A stretch of DNA of 64,000 bases from an uncultured Methanolobus sp. (GTDB lineage: Archaea > Halobacteriota > Methanosarcinia > Methanosarcinales > Methanosarcinaceae). The position numbers and the translations under genes are program-made. The notes under the pieces are model-generated. The model searched no databases. It worked only from the letters and a program-made list of their open reading frames with translations, and had not been told where the DNA came from. This document shows, in pieces, positions 1-8,968 of the stretch; position 1 is the stretch's first letter, and every line of letters begins with the position of its first letter. Where the stretch lies: NCBI RefSeq assembly GCF_963665675.1, contig NZ_OY762426.1, positions 1,922,001-1,986,000 of the forward strand. The letters run 5' to 3'.

Positions 1-875
1 TTCCATGCTTCATTTCCGTTTGGATCTGTCTTTATCAGCCATGCATCACCAGCTCCAAAGGAGTTTGTGTAACCAGCCAATATATATCCCCCATCTGATG
101 TCTGTTGAACAGAATTGGTCGTATCGGGGTTGGTACCTCCAAATGTCCTGCTCCATATTTCATTCCCGCTGGAGTCTGTCTTTATCAACCATGCATCAGC
201 ACTGCCCGCACCAAAAGAATTTGTGATACCAGCCACTATGTATCCTTCTTCTGCCTGCTGAACAGACCAGGCTACATCATAATTTATACCGCCAAACGTC
301 CTGTTCCATATTTCATTTCCGCTTGAGTCTGCTTTTATTAACCACACATCACCATTGCTTTCACCAAAAGATTTAGTTTGACCAGCCAGTATATATCCCC
401 CATCGGAAGTTTGCTGAACGGATCTGGTCTCATCATAATTTATACCGCCAAACGTCCTGTTCCAGATCTCATTTCCGTATGAATCTGTTTTTATCAGCCA
501 GGCATCATAACTGCCCGCACCAAAAGAGTTGGTGCGACCTGCAACTATGTATCCTCCATCAAAAGTTTGTTGAACTGATTTGGCTGCATCATAACCTGTA
601 TCTCCAAATGTTTTATTCCATATTTCATTTCCATTTGAATCTGTTTTTGTCAACCACGCATCTGCATAGCCCACACCAAAAGAGTGAGTGACACCAGCCA
701 TTATGTACCCTCCTTCTTCTGTCTGCTGAACAGACCAGGTACTGTCATAGTTCGTACCTCCAAGTGTTCTGTTCCATTCTTCTATTGGAGTTTCAGCCAA
801 AGCTGTTCCTGATGTTGTTAATATAAAACATAATATGACAAAAATACAGATGTGTCTATCCATTTTGATTCTCAT
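1..875 (-). CDS. Secreted tandem-repeat protein, N-terminal part (runs off the window)
   Basis: The minus strand is open from an ATG at 875 to base 1. It begins with a signal peptide ([17 protein letters not shown] followed by a small-residue cleavage region near TALA). At least five copies of a repeat of about 50 residues follow, each built on the pattern [20 protein letters not shown], then [21 protein letters not shown]. This is the repeat of many secreted archaeal and bacterial proteins that resemble beta-propellers. A purine-rich GGTGG lies just before the start. The C-terminus and any anchor lie outside the window. Function is unknown; surface or exported is likely from the leader. The repeats are very similar at DNA level, so copy number may vary between strains. 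Confidence 0.85.
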   Translation of the reverse strand, partial: [291 protein letters not shown]

Positions 876-1202
876 TTTACCACCATTTAACAATAAAGCA
901 TGAAGGAACCTGAATGAATAACCCTCCATTATGTTCCTTCTAAATAATGTTTCGTAACTCAATGTATTTAACAGTTACAAAATGATTTTTTGATAGAATC
1001 CTACAAACATACGATCTGAAATTACCATCCGATTAATGAAAAAATCGCGGTAAACAATCAACACATATTGGTGATGATGTGCATTATCTGACATATTTGT
1101 TTCTTCAAAGACATGAATGAACCAAGTTATCATTTGTTTTATAGAAAACAATGAATGGTAAAGCAGTAAAAAAGATGTAAATGGGGCTTCCCCCCATTGT
1201 TA
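876..1202. other. Intergenic stretch without a recognised gene
   Basis: About 330 bases between the start of the repeat protein and the end of gatB. The sequence is AT-rich and holds no convincing reading frame or RNA gene. The promoter of the repeat protein should lie in its left half. T-rich tracts such as TGATTTTTTGATAG could be signals, but I cannot assign them. Confidence 0.4.
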
Positions 1203-2624
1203 TTAAGTATTTATCTTTGCAAGCACTTTCTCCCTTGCTTCACGTGCATCGGCACGTCCCTTTGTCTTCTGCATGACCTTGCCCACAATGAAGTTTAGGG
1301 ATTTTTCCTTTCCTCCAAGATAGTCTGCCACAGCTTCCGGGTTCTCGGCAATTGCTTCTTCCACTGCTGTTGCAACGATGTCATCTTCCACCTTGAGAAG
1401 TCCTTTCTTCTCAACAATTTCCTGTGGTTTTCCACCGTTGTCAAGAACTGTGCGTATGATTTCAACACCACTCTGTTCAGTGATTTTGTTACTTGTTACT
1501 AGTCCTATAACGGTTACGATATCTTCTACAGTGAAAGCATCGATGCTAAGTTCACGATAATTGAGTTCACCCTTCAGAGTGTCAGATACCCACACTGCTG
1601 CATCCTTTGGATCAACTTTTGCTGCGACCTCTTCAAAGAAATCAGCCACTTTTATTTCGGTGGTCAGTGCTCTCGCATGGGTTTCACCAAGACTATATTG
1701 CTCCATGAAGCGCTCTCTCTTTGCATCAGGAAGCTCCGGCAGTGTCTCGCGTACCTTTGGTACCCTATCTGCAACTCTGAGAGGTACAAGGTCAGGCTCG
1801 GGGAAGTAGCGGTAATCGTGTTCTTCCTCCTTGGTACGCATGGAAATTGTCACACCTCTTGCTTCGTCGAAGTGCCTGGTCTCCATGGTGATCTCTCCAC
1901 CACGTCTGATGTGGTTCTTCTGCCTCATTATCTCATAGAGCAGAGCCCTCTCAGCACCCTTGAAGGATGAGATGTTCTTGACCTCAACACGGTCACCCCA
2001 GAATACGGAAACGTTTGCATCGACCCTCATTGCACCCTCAAGGTCACCATCAAATACATCAAGGTAGTCGAGTATGCTCCTGAGTTTGTCAAGGTAGCGT
2101 CTTGCTTCCTTTGGGCTTCTCATATCAGGCTCGCTGACAATCTCGATAAGTGTCATACCTGAACGGTTGTAGTTGATGAGTGTACCTTTGGACCTGTCAA
2201 TGCTTCCCATGTGCTGGAGCCTTCCGGGGTCTTCTTCCATGTGGGCACGGGTGATACCAACTACATGTTCTCCGTCCTCGCCTTCAATGATGATCTTTCC
2301 TTCTCCTGCAATGGGGAAATCATACTGGGTCGTCTGAAATCCCTTTGGCAGATCCGGATAGTAGTAGTTCTTCCTGTGGAACTGGGTCTGCTCCACAATG
2401 CTACAGTTAAGTGCAAGCCCGATCTTTATTGCATATTCAACTGCCTTTTCGTTGATGACCGGCAGGGAACCAGGAAGTCCGAGACATACCGGACATACGT
2501 GTGTGTTTGGTTCAGAGTCATGGTATTTTGTGGAACAGCCGCAGAACAGCTTTGTGTTGAGCTTGTTGAGCTGGACGTGAACCTCAAGTCCGATCCTTAC
2601 TCCGTCAGGGTTCTCGTATACCAT
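1203..2624 (-). CDS. gatB: Aspartyl/glutamyl-tRNA amidotransferase subunit B
   Basis: 473 residues, the normal length for GatB. With GatA and GatC it converts misacylated Asp-tRNA(Asn) (and in some organisms Glu-tRNA(Gln)) to the amidated form; GatB binds the tRNA and carries the kinase/transamidase core. It starts [19 protein letters not shown] and has the zinc cysteines CGCS and CPVC near residues 28-48, then LGLPGSLPV and the HRKNYYYPDLPKGFQ signature. The C-terminal YqeY-like tail ends in GRADAREAREKVLAKI. The start overlaps the gatA stop by one base (TAATG type), so translation is probably coupled. Archaea make Gln-tRNA with GatDE, so this copy most likely serves Asn-tRNA. Confidence 0.97.
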   Translation of the reverse strand: MVYENPDGVRIGLEVHVQLNKLNTKLFCGCSTKYHDSEPNTHVCPVCLGLPGSLPVINEKAVEYAIKIGLALNCSIVEQTQFHRKNYYYPDLPKGFQTTQYDFPIAGEGKIIIEGEDGEHVVGITRAHMEEDPGRLQHMGSIDRSKGTLINYNRSGMTLIEIVSEPDMRSPKEARRYLDKLRSILDYLDVFDGDLEGAMRVDANVSVFWGDRVEVKNISSFKGAERALLYEIMRQKNHIRRGGEITMETRHFDEARGVTISMRTKEEEHDYRYFPEPDLVPLRVADRVPKVRETLPELPDAKRERFMEQYSLGETHARALTTEIKVADFFEEVAAKVDPKDAAVWVSDTLKGELNYRELSIDAFTVEDIVTVIGLVTSNKITEQSGVEIIRTVLDNGGKPQEIVEKKGLLKVEDDIVATAVEEAIAENPEAVADYLGGKEKSLNFIVGKVMQKTKGRADAREAREKVLAKINT

Positions 2625-4051
2625 TATGCCACCTCCGGAGGTCTTGCCTTGTTGTGATCGGTATTCTGTTCAAAGCTGTAAGCAGCCTTAATGATTGTAT
2701 TCTCATCGAAGTGCTTACCAATTATCTGGAGCCCCACAGGCATTCCGTCTGCAAGTCCGCATGGAACTGAGATGGATGGTACACCTGCAAGGTTGATAGG
2801 TACTGTGTTGACATCCGCAAGGTACAGTGAAAGCGGGTCATCTATCTTCTCACCGATCTTAAATGCCGGTGCAGGCATGGTTGGTGCCATGAGCACGTCA
2901 ACATTTGCCAGAGCCTTATCGAAGTCCTGCTTTACAAGTGTCCTTACCTTGAGTGCTTTAAGATAGTATTTGTCGTGGTAACCTGCTGAAAGTGCGTAGG
3001 TTCCGAGCAATATTCTGCGTTTGACCTCGTCACCGAAACCTTCTGCACGGGTCTTTGATGCCATTACGTGCCAGTTATCACCATCGACACGGTATCCGTA
3101 TCTTGTACCATCGAAACGTGCAAGGTTTGATGAAGCCTCACTCATGGCTATAATATAATATGATGCAAGGGCATATTTTGTGTGTGGCATGGATACCTTC
3201 TCATAGGTAGCTCCCATGTCCTCGAACTTTGATATTGAGTCCCATACTGCCTTTTCGACATTCTCATTGATGCCCTCTCCGAAATATTCTTCAGGAACAC
3301 CGATATTCATGCCTTTCACATCGTTCTTCAGGGCATCGCTGTAAGTGTTCTCCCTGTTGATCGATGTGCTGTCCCTGCTGTCGTAGCCTGCGATAACATC
3401 CATGATGGTTGCGACATCTGCTACGTTTGTTGCAAGAGGACCGATCTGCTCCAGTGAGTTTGCGTAGGAGATAAGTCCGTACCTTGAAATGCATCCGTAG
3501 GTTGGTTTGAGTCCTACCACTCCACAGTATGCTGCAGGACACCTGACTGATCCTCCAGTGTCAGAACCAAGTGATACTGGTGCTTCACCTGCTGCAACGA
3601 CTGCTGCACTGCCACCGGATGAACCTCCGGGAACCCTGTCCATGTCCCATGGGTTGAATGTTGGTCCGTAGTAGCTTGATTCGGTGGAAGTTCCCATGGC
3701 AAATTCGTCCATGTTCGTCTTTCCGATGATTACTGCGCCTGCTGCCTTCAGCTTCTCAATTACATGTGCATCGTATGGCGGCACATATCCCTGAAGTATC
3801 TTTGATGAGCAGGTTGTGGAGAGCCCTTTTGTGGATATGTTCTCCTTGATTGCGATGGGTACGCCTGCAAGTGGTCCTTCGTGGCCGTTTGAGTCTATCT
3901 CGCGGGCTGTGTTGATAGCCTCGTCCCAGAGGGTTGTGAAGCCATTTATCTTGCTCTTGCCGATGGTATCAATGTAAGATGCTGTGACCTCTTCGGCAGA
4001 AGAGTCTGCAATTTTCTGTCTGATGCCTGAAATGTCTGTCCATGCTGTCAT
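2624..4051 (-). CDS. gatA: Aspartyl/glutamyl-tRNA amidotransferase subunit A
   Basis: 475 residues, an amidase-signature enzyme that releases ammonia from glutamine for the GatB active site. The catalytic Lys lies in [11 protein letters not shown] (about residue 70). The Gly/Ser-rich signature [14 protein letters not shown] and the cis-Ser/Ser pair in [16 protein letters not shown] (about 140-170) complete the Ser-cisSer-Lys triad, so the enzyme should be active. It lies between gatC (9 bases upstream) and gatB (overlapping), forming a compact gatCAB operon. Start chosen at [12 protein letters not shown], immediately after gatC. Confidence 0.97.
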   Translation of the reverse strand: MTAWTDISGIRQKIADSSAEEVTASYIDTIGKSKINGFTTLWDEAINTAREIDSNGHEGPLAGVPIAIKENISTKGLSTTCSSKILQGYVPPYDAHVIEKLKAAGAVIIGKTNMDEFAMGTSTESSYYGPTFNPWDMDRVPGGSSGGSAAVVAAGEAPVSLGSDTGGSVRCPAAYCGVVGLKPTYGCISRYGLISYANSLEQIGPLATNVADVATIMDVIAGYDSRDSTSINRENTYSDALKNDVKGMNIGVPEEYFGEGINENVEKAVWDSISKFEDMGATYEKVSMPHTKYALASYYIIAMSEASSNLARFDGTRYGYRVDGDNWHVMASKTRAEGFGDEVKRRILLGTYALSAGYHDKYYLKALKVRTLVKQDFDKALANVDVLMAPTMPAPAFKIGEKIDDPLSLYLADVNTVPINLAGVPSISVPCGLADGMPVGLQIIGKHFDENTIIKAAYSFEQNTDHNKARPPEVA

Positions 4052-4060
4052 TTTTCCACC

Positions 4061-4342
4061 TCACATGATCTTTGGAGACTTGAAGTTGCCTTCCTGCTTG
4101 TGTTCGGTGTTTGCAAGCACTTCTTTCTGTGGCATCGATTCTGTGACTTCGTCTTTCCTGAACACGTTCACAATGTCCGCTACGTGGTATGTTGGCTCTA
4201 CGCCTTCGGTGTCTACCTCATCGAGCTGCCCGAAATAGTCCAGTACGGAGTTGAGCTTCTCTGCATACGCATCGGATTCTTTTGCATCGATCTCGATACG
4301 TGCGAGCCAGCCCACGTGCTCTACTTCCTCTTTAGTGATCAT
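4061..4342 (-). CDS. gatC: Aspartyl/glutamyl-tRNA amidotransferase subunit C
   Basis: 93 residues, the small subunit that wraps GatA and GatB together. It shows the family pattern: ITKEEVEHVGWLARIEI at the N-terminus, NSVLDYFGQLDEVDTEGVEPTYH in the middle (read as two overlapping motifs), and a C-terminal FKSPKIM, close to the usual F(K/R)VPKI ending. First gene of the gatCAB operon. The 278-base gap to the divergent transporter gene must hold its promoter. Confidence 0.95.
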   Translation of the reverse strand: MITKEEVEHVGWLARIEIDAKESDAYAEKLNSVLDYFGQLDEVDTEGVEPTYHVADIVNVFRKDEVTESMPQKEVLANTEHKQEGNFKSPKIM

Positions 4343-4570
4343 CGTAAGTTCCTCTAGTTGAAATAGGGTATAGTTATAATATGTAATAATTTAAGTCTTA
4401 GAAAAGCAGGCGATTATATTAAAAATGTTGGTTAAGCACATTGTGTCTGTTCAAGTTAGGTGAATATCTCTTTTTTTCAGATGATTTAGTACCTTACTTT
4501 ATTGCACACATGATTGAGCTCATTTATAGATTCATCCACTTAGTTTTTATTTTCATAATAACACTTTGCT

Positions 4571-4613
4571 GTTAGTACTCAAGTACTTATATTGTTAGTA
4601 ATATCATACTAAC
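4571..4613. promoter_or_regulatory. Operator-like cluster of GTTAGTA repeats before the RND transporter
   Basis: GTTAGTA occurs at 4571-4577 and 4594-4600, and its exact complement TACTAAC at 4607-4613, giving a perfect 7-bp inverted repeat with a 6-base spacer that ends 7 bases before the start codon. Between them lie two AGTACT hexamers (4574-4579, 4582-4587). Archaeal operators often overlap the start region. The TrmB-type regulator at the end of the same gene group is a plausible partner, but that is inference. Confidence 0.5.
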
Positions 4614-4620
4614 AGATATC

Positions 4621-6930
4621 ATGTCTGCAAAAGATGTCTATGGAAAAATAGGGTATTTCATTGAGAAATGGCCCAAAGGAATAATTCTCGTAGCTATTCT
4701 CCTGATAATCATTGCAATTCAGGGTGCAGGCCTGATAGAGCAGAAAAGCGGAATAGACACCTTCGTATCAAAGGATTCGGATATCTATCTGAACTATGAT
4801 CATCTTTACAAACAGAATTTTGGTAATGACCTTGTGCTGGTGCTCGTAGATTCCGATGATGCAACGGATTCTGAGGTTCTGGAAACCATCGATGATTTTG
4901 ACGGGATCATAGGGACAGATAAGAATGTTGAAACCGTTATGAGTATGGCATCACTCGTAAAGGATGCAGCTTATTTTGTAACCGGTCGAAATGAGATACC
5001 AAATGATGATACTATACAGGCAATAATCGCTCAGCTTCCATCTGCCTACGTTGACCAGCTCCTGCCTGACAGCACGCATACTATCATTATGGTCCAGATG
5101 ACCAGCGGCATTGATGAGGATAACAAGAAAAGAGTTCTTAATCAGGTCAACAGGGCACTCGATACAGTAGATTTCCCTGCAGGCACAACAGCGGTTGCAA
5201 CAGGAGATCCTGCATTCCTGATCGCAATGTCCGAGGAAATGAGCTCAAGTCTTCAGAGCATGCTCCTGCTTGCATTTATATTGATGATCCTGGCCCTGCT
5301 GGTAGTTTTCCATCATGTAAGATGGTGTCTTTTGCCATTGCCGGTAGTCCTTGTAGGTCTTGTGTGGACGTTCGGGGCAATGGGCTATATGGACATACCC
5401 ATGACAATGGCAACCATGGCAGTCTTCCCGATCCTGATAGGACTGGGAGCGGACTATGCTATCCAGTTTCACAACCGTCTTGAAGAAGAACTGGCAAAAG
5501 GCGAGAGCGTAGAAGGGGCCGTCATTGATACGATAAAACACACAGGTCCTGCAGTGGGCACAGCAGTAGTAGCCACTTCCCTTGGATTTGTCGCCCTTTT
5601 CATTTCCAGCGTGCCAATGATACAGGACTTTGGAAAAATAAGCCTGATAGGAGTAATACTCTGTTACATTGCATCCATGTTTGTCCTTGTATCAATACTG
5701 TATCTACTGGACAGGCGGTATGAGAAAAAGGCATGTAATCCATCTGGAAAAAATATTCCGGCAAAAAAACAGGTCAATACAAATGATACGGCAATCGGCA
5801 GAGTTCTCAAAAAAGTATCGATGTTCTCGGCAAAGAGGCCTCTTATCGTAATTTCCCTGGCACTCATACTTGCAGTTTCAGGCCTTTATGCCGATGAGAA
5901 AGTAGGTGTACAGACAGACACAAAGGACTTTGTTCCCCAGGATATGCTTGCTCTGCAGAATCTTGAAAAACTGACCCGTGTCATGGGCGGTATTGACCAG
6001 ATCAATATCATTGTCAAGGCCGATGACATAAAGGACCCTGATGTCCTGCAATGGATGGTTGATTTCTCGCAGCGGGAAGTAGAAGACAACAGTCATATTA
6101 CGGATTCAGGCAGCATTGCTTCGCTGATATATTCCGCATATGGTTCCATACCCACTGATGAAGACACTGTTGACTATATTATTGACAGCATGTCTTCGGC
6201 AGTTACTGGCCAGTACATCGAAGGCGGGAACATGGGAGTCATCAATCTTGATCTTGATAAAGACCTCTCTTCCGAACAGATCTCCAGTACTATCGATCAG
6301 GTAGAAAGTGACCTGGAATGGTACATTCCACCGGCAGGAGTCTCGGTAACAGTTACCGGTTCAAAAGTTACTACCACGTCGATTATAGATGCTCTCACAT
6401 CCGGAAGAACACAGATGGGTTATCTTGGAATGGCCATCATCTTCCTCGGTATGCTGATAATCTACAAGGACTGGTTGAAAGCTCTGGCCACCATATTGCC
6501 AATTGTTATGGTCACCGGATGGATCGGAGGTGTGATGTACCTCCTCGATATGTCATACAATCCGCTGACAGCCACACTTGGTGCTCTTGCAATTGGTATT
6601 GGTGCAGAGTTCACGATACTTATGCTTGAGCGTTACTTCGAGGAACGTGAAAAAGGACTGGAACCCTATGATGCTCTGGAAACAGCCGCATCTTCTATAG
6701 GACCTGCTATTATTGCTTCAGGTTCCACTGTGATATTCGGCTTCTCAGCCCTGATAATATCCTCATTCCCTATGATAAGTGCCTTCGGAAAAGTAACGGT
6801 AATAGCCGTGGCTTTTTCGCTGGTAAGTACCGTTGTTGTCCTGCCGCCTATCATGGTAAACCTTGATCTCTGGAGGTCAGGACGCAAAACAAGTGAAAAA
6901 CATATTGAATCTAACAAGGTGAGTATATGA
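4621..6930 (+). CDS. RND superfamily (MMPL/HAE3-type) membrane transporter
   Basis: 769 residues with the duplicated RND fold. There is one membrane helix near residues 17-37, an extracytoplasmic domain, a bundle of about five helices around residues 215-365, then a second half with a helix near 405, a second extracytoplasmic domain and a final bundle around 600-745. The motifs GLGADYAIQFHNRLEEEL and, in the second half, GIGAEFTILMLERYFEERE are the typical fourth-helix signature of the MMPL/HpnN-like branch, exporters of lipids or hydrophobic molecules. The next gene overlaps its stop by 4 bases, suggesting that the secreted COG1361-like protein works with it. The substrate is unknown. Confidence 0.9.
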   Translation: MSAKDVYGKIGYFIEKWPKGIILVAILLIIIAIQGAGLIEQKSGIDTFVSKDSDIYLNYDHLYKQNFGNDLVLVLVDSDDATDSEVLETIDDFDGIIGTDKNVETVMSMASLVKDAAYFVTGRNEIPNDDTIQAIIAQLPSAYVDQLLPDSTHTIIMVQMTSGIDEDNKKRVLNQVNRALDTVDFPAGTTAVATGDPAFLIAMSEEMSSSLQSMLLLAFILMILALLVVFHHVRWCLLPLPVVLVGLVWTFGAMGYMDIPMTMATMAVFPILIGLGADYAIQFHNRLEEELAKGESVEGAVIDTIKHTGPAVGTAVVATSLGFVALFISSVPMIQDFGKISLIGVILCYIASMFVLVSILYLLDRRYEKKACNPSGKNIPAKKQVNTNDTAIGRVLKKVSMFSAKRPLIVISLALILAVSGLYADEKVGVQTDTKDFVPQDMLALQNLEKLTRVMGGIDQINIIVKADDIKDPDVLQWMVDFSQREVEDNSHITDSGSIASLIYSAYGSIPTDEDTVDYIIDSMSSAVTGQYIEGGNMGVINLDLDKDLSSEQISSTIDQVESDLEWYIPPAGVSVTVTGSKVTTTSIIDALTSGRTQMGYLGMAIIFLGMLIIYKDWLKALATILPIVMVTGWIGGVMYLLDMSYNPLTATLGALAIGIGAEFTILMLERYFEEREKGLEPYDALETAASSIGPAIIASGSTVIFGFSALIISSFPMISAFGKVTVIAVAFSLVSTVVVLPPIMVNLDLWRSGRKTSEKHIESNKVSI

Positions 6931-8000
6931 TATCCCTCAAAAATGCAAGGATGCTGATGGCAGCTATCCTGCTGCTCAGTAGTGTACAGTTTGCTTTGGC
7001 AACTATAGATGACAGCGTTGTTTCAGAGATCGCAGATGATTATTACGATGTTTACGGTTCTCCTCATCTGGTAGCAAACCTTGCATGTGATGATACATTT
7101 GGCAGGGGAGACGATGCTATCCTGTATGTGAACCTCATGAATGATGGCCAGATCACAGGTTATGAAGCAAATGACGATAATATCGAGGATGATTTCAGAG
7201 ATGGCCAGATCGGCGAGGCACTCACCAGGTCATTTATGTCAAGTGAACTTGCATCTGACAGGGCGATCACAACGGCTGATTCGATAACTGCAACACTTTC
7301 ACTTGTGGACCTTGATGCTCCTATAGACATCAAACTTGATACTGAGCTCCTGGGATCGATAAGCTCCGGCAGGTCACTTTCATCACCAGCGGCATTTCCT
7401 ATAGAGGTATATGATGATGCAGAGGCAGGCACCTACAGACTGAAGCTCTATGTAACCTACAGGTACCAGAGAGATTCTGCAGTCACTCCGCCATACGGTG
7501 ATACCTATTACTGGTATGAGGATATGAACCAGACAATGTATCTCGATGTTGTTGTGGAAGATGAACCATATTTTAAGGTGATAAAGACAGAATCTAATCT
7601 TCAGCAGGGTGACAAGGAAACCGTCAATATTACATATGCAAACACAGGCGATGATGTTGCATACGACTGTATTGCAAGGATAAGTGTCGTTGATCCTTTC
7701 ACGACCACAGACGATGAAGCATACCTTGGTGATATGTATCCGGGTGATTCAAAGACAGCAACCTTTGAAGTGAATGTGGCAGATGATGCAACGGTAAAAT
7801 CCTACGCAATCAACACTGAAGTGAAATATACTGATGAACATGATGACAGTAAATATTCTGATGACCTGAAGGCTTCGGTGGATGTAGGACCATCACAGTC
7901 CGGTCTGAATGGAAATATCCTGATAGGTGCTGTATTTCTGCTGGGTATTATTGGCACACCTCTCTACCTGCGGTCCAGGAATAAAAGAAAAGAAGAATGA
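6927..8000 (+). CDS. Membrane-anchored COG1361-like (NEW3/CARDB-type) extracellular protein
   Basis: 357 residues. It has an N-terminal signal peptide (MISLKNARMLMAAILLLSS, cleavage near FALA), acidic beta-rich extracellular domains, and a C-terminal membrane helix (GNILIGAVFLLGIIGTPLYL) followed by a basic RSRNKRKEE tail. The sequence QGDKETVNITYANTGDDVA is typical of the S-layer-related COG1361/NEW3 folds common in Methanosarcinales. The start ATG overlaps the transporter stop (ATGA) and has AAGGTGA as ribosome site. In other methanogens similar proteins are paired with RND-type permeases, so an accessory or periplasmic-adaptor-like role is likely. Confidence 0.8.
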   Translation: MISLKNARMLMAAILLLSSVQFALATIDDSVVSEIADDYYDVYGSPHLVANLACDDTFGRGDDAILYVNLMNDGQITGYEANDDNIEDDFRDGQIGEALTRSFMSSELASDRAITTADSITATLSLVDLDAPIDIKLDTELLGSISSGRSLSSPAAFPIEVYDDAEAGTYRLKLYVTYRYQRDSAVTPPYGDTYYWYEDMNQTMYLDVVVEDEPYFKVIKTESNLQQGDKETVNITYANTGDDVAYDCIARISVVDPFTTTDDEAYLGDMYPGDSKTATFEVNVADDATVKSYAINTEVKYTDEHDDSKYSDDLKASVDVGPSQSGLNGNILIGAVFLLGIIGTPLYLRSRNKRKEE

Positions 8001-8063
8001 TAATGAACAGGGATAAAGTATGACCATTGAGAAATACAAATAAAAGGACTACGGTAAGTAATT

Positions 8064-8861
8064 ATGATGGACGAACTGATAGAAGCACTTCAGCAACTGG
8101 GACTCACATCTTATGAAGCAAAGGTTCTGGTTGCACTTACGCAGTATGGAAGTGGCACGGCTGCGGATATCCACGCTCTTTCAGGTATTCCGCGCTCCGC
8201 AGTTTATGGTGTGATTACAAAACTCGATGACAAAGGACTTATCGAGACTCAGAATACCAAACCTATGCGCTATAAGGCACTGCCACCGGAAGTACTGATT
8301 AACAGGTTGAAGGCGGACTATGAAAAAGCTATTGAATTCTCAGGGGACCAACTTGAGAACATATACCATGCGAAGGATGGAGACAAGGAAGAAGGCTCGG
8401 TCTGGAATATAAGCGGCGTGAAAAATGTCAATGATAAGATTACCCTGATGCTGGAGTCTGCCGGAGAAGAGATTGTGTTTGCTTCCTCATACCCTTCTTT
8501 GTATGAAGTTACAAAGGTATATCCTATAATGGATAGCATAAAAGATACTGTCCAGAAAAAGATAAGTGAAGGCGTGATTGTCAAAATCACAGGACGTGAC
8601 AAAGGACATGTTAAGGAGTTTGTCAGAGAGTTCCCCGGGGCTCAGGTCCGGGCGTACAGTAATGCAAAAACGTCCAGCCCGCTTAAAGGTGGGATACTGG
8701 TTATAGATAATAAGGAAATTCTTGTTATTACTATCAATGATGATGTTGTTCCGATTAGTCTAAATGCCACCTGGTACGGTGGGAAGGAGCATGTACAGAT
8801 TTTCAAGCATTTTGCGGATACCGAATGGGATGCGTCCAGTCCCGTTGATGATGGCAAATAG
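8064..8861 (+). CDS. TrmB-family transcriptional regulator
   Basis: 265 residues. The N-terminal winged helix is clear: LIEALQQLGLTSYEAKVLVAL, then GIPRSAVYGVITKLDDKGLIE, the hallmark of TrmB proteins. The rest (about 100-265) resembles the TrmB effector-binding domain with a phospholipase D-like fold (IVFASSYPS, GVIVKITGRD, GGILVIDNKEILVI). It lies 63 bases after the COG1361-like gene and probably controls the transporter pair. A second ATG lies one codon in. It ends with TAG, the stop that can encode pyrrolysine in this group; the next 100 bases show no obvious extension. Confidence 0.88.
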   Translation: MMDELIEALQQLGLTSYEAKVLVALTQYGSGTAADIHALSGIPRSAVYGVITKLDDKGLIETQNTKPMRYKALPPEVLINRLKADYEKAIEFSGDQLENIYHAKDGDKEEGSVWNISGVKNVNDKITLMLESAGEEIVFASSYPSLYEVTKVYPIMDSIKDTVQKKISEGVIVKITGRDKGHVKEFVREFPGAQVRAYSNAKTSSPLKGGILVIDNKEILVITINDDVVPISLNATWYGGKEHVQIFKHFADTEWDASSPVDDGK

Positions 8862-8910
8862 AGACTGATCCAGGTATTCTATTTGCTTTTTTATTTTTAT
8901 TTTAATTCGT

Positions 8911-8931
8911 TAATTGCTTTAATAGCAATTA
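8911..8931. promoter_or_regulatory. Perfect inverted repeat upstream of the Tes-like gene
   Basis: TAATTGCT and AGCAATTA, 8 bp each with a 5-base spacer, centred about 48 bases before the start codon of the radical SAM gene. That is the distance at which archaeal promoters and their operators usually sit. It could also be the terminator stem for TrmB, but there is no T-run after it. Confidence 0.45.
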
Positions 8932-8968
8932 TATTCCTGTTACATAGAAACAATACAGGGGGACCATA

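Noticed and set aside
5..691. Several short plus-strand frames in the first 700 bases
   Set aside because: They are antisense to the repeat protein, whose signal peptide and repeats explain the region.
2211..2657. 148-residue plus-strand frame opposite gatB
   Set aside because: Antisense to the strongly conserved gatB; no ribosome site or recognisable protein.
6318..6629. 103-residue frame inside the RND transporter gene
   Set aside because: Out-of-frame shadow with His/Cys-rich nonsense composition.
8861..8968. TrmB TAG stop as a pyrrolysine readthrough site
   Set aside because: No conserved-looking extension after it; the protein is already full length. tmk, PolX and XRE also end in TAG normally.
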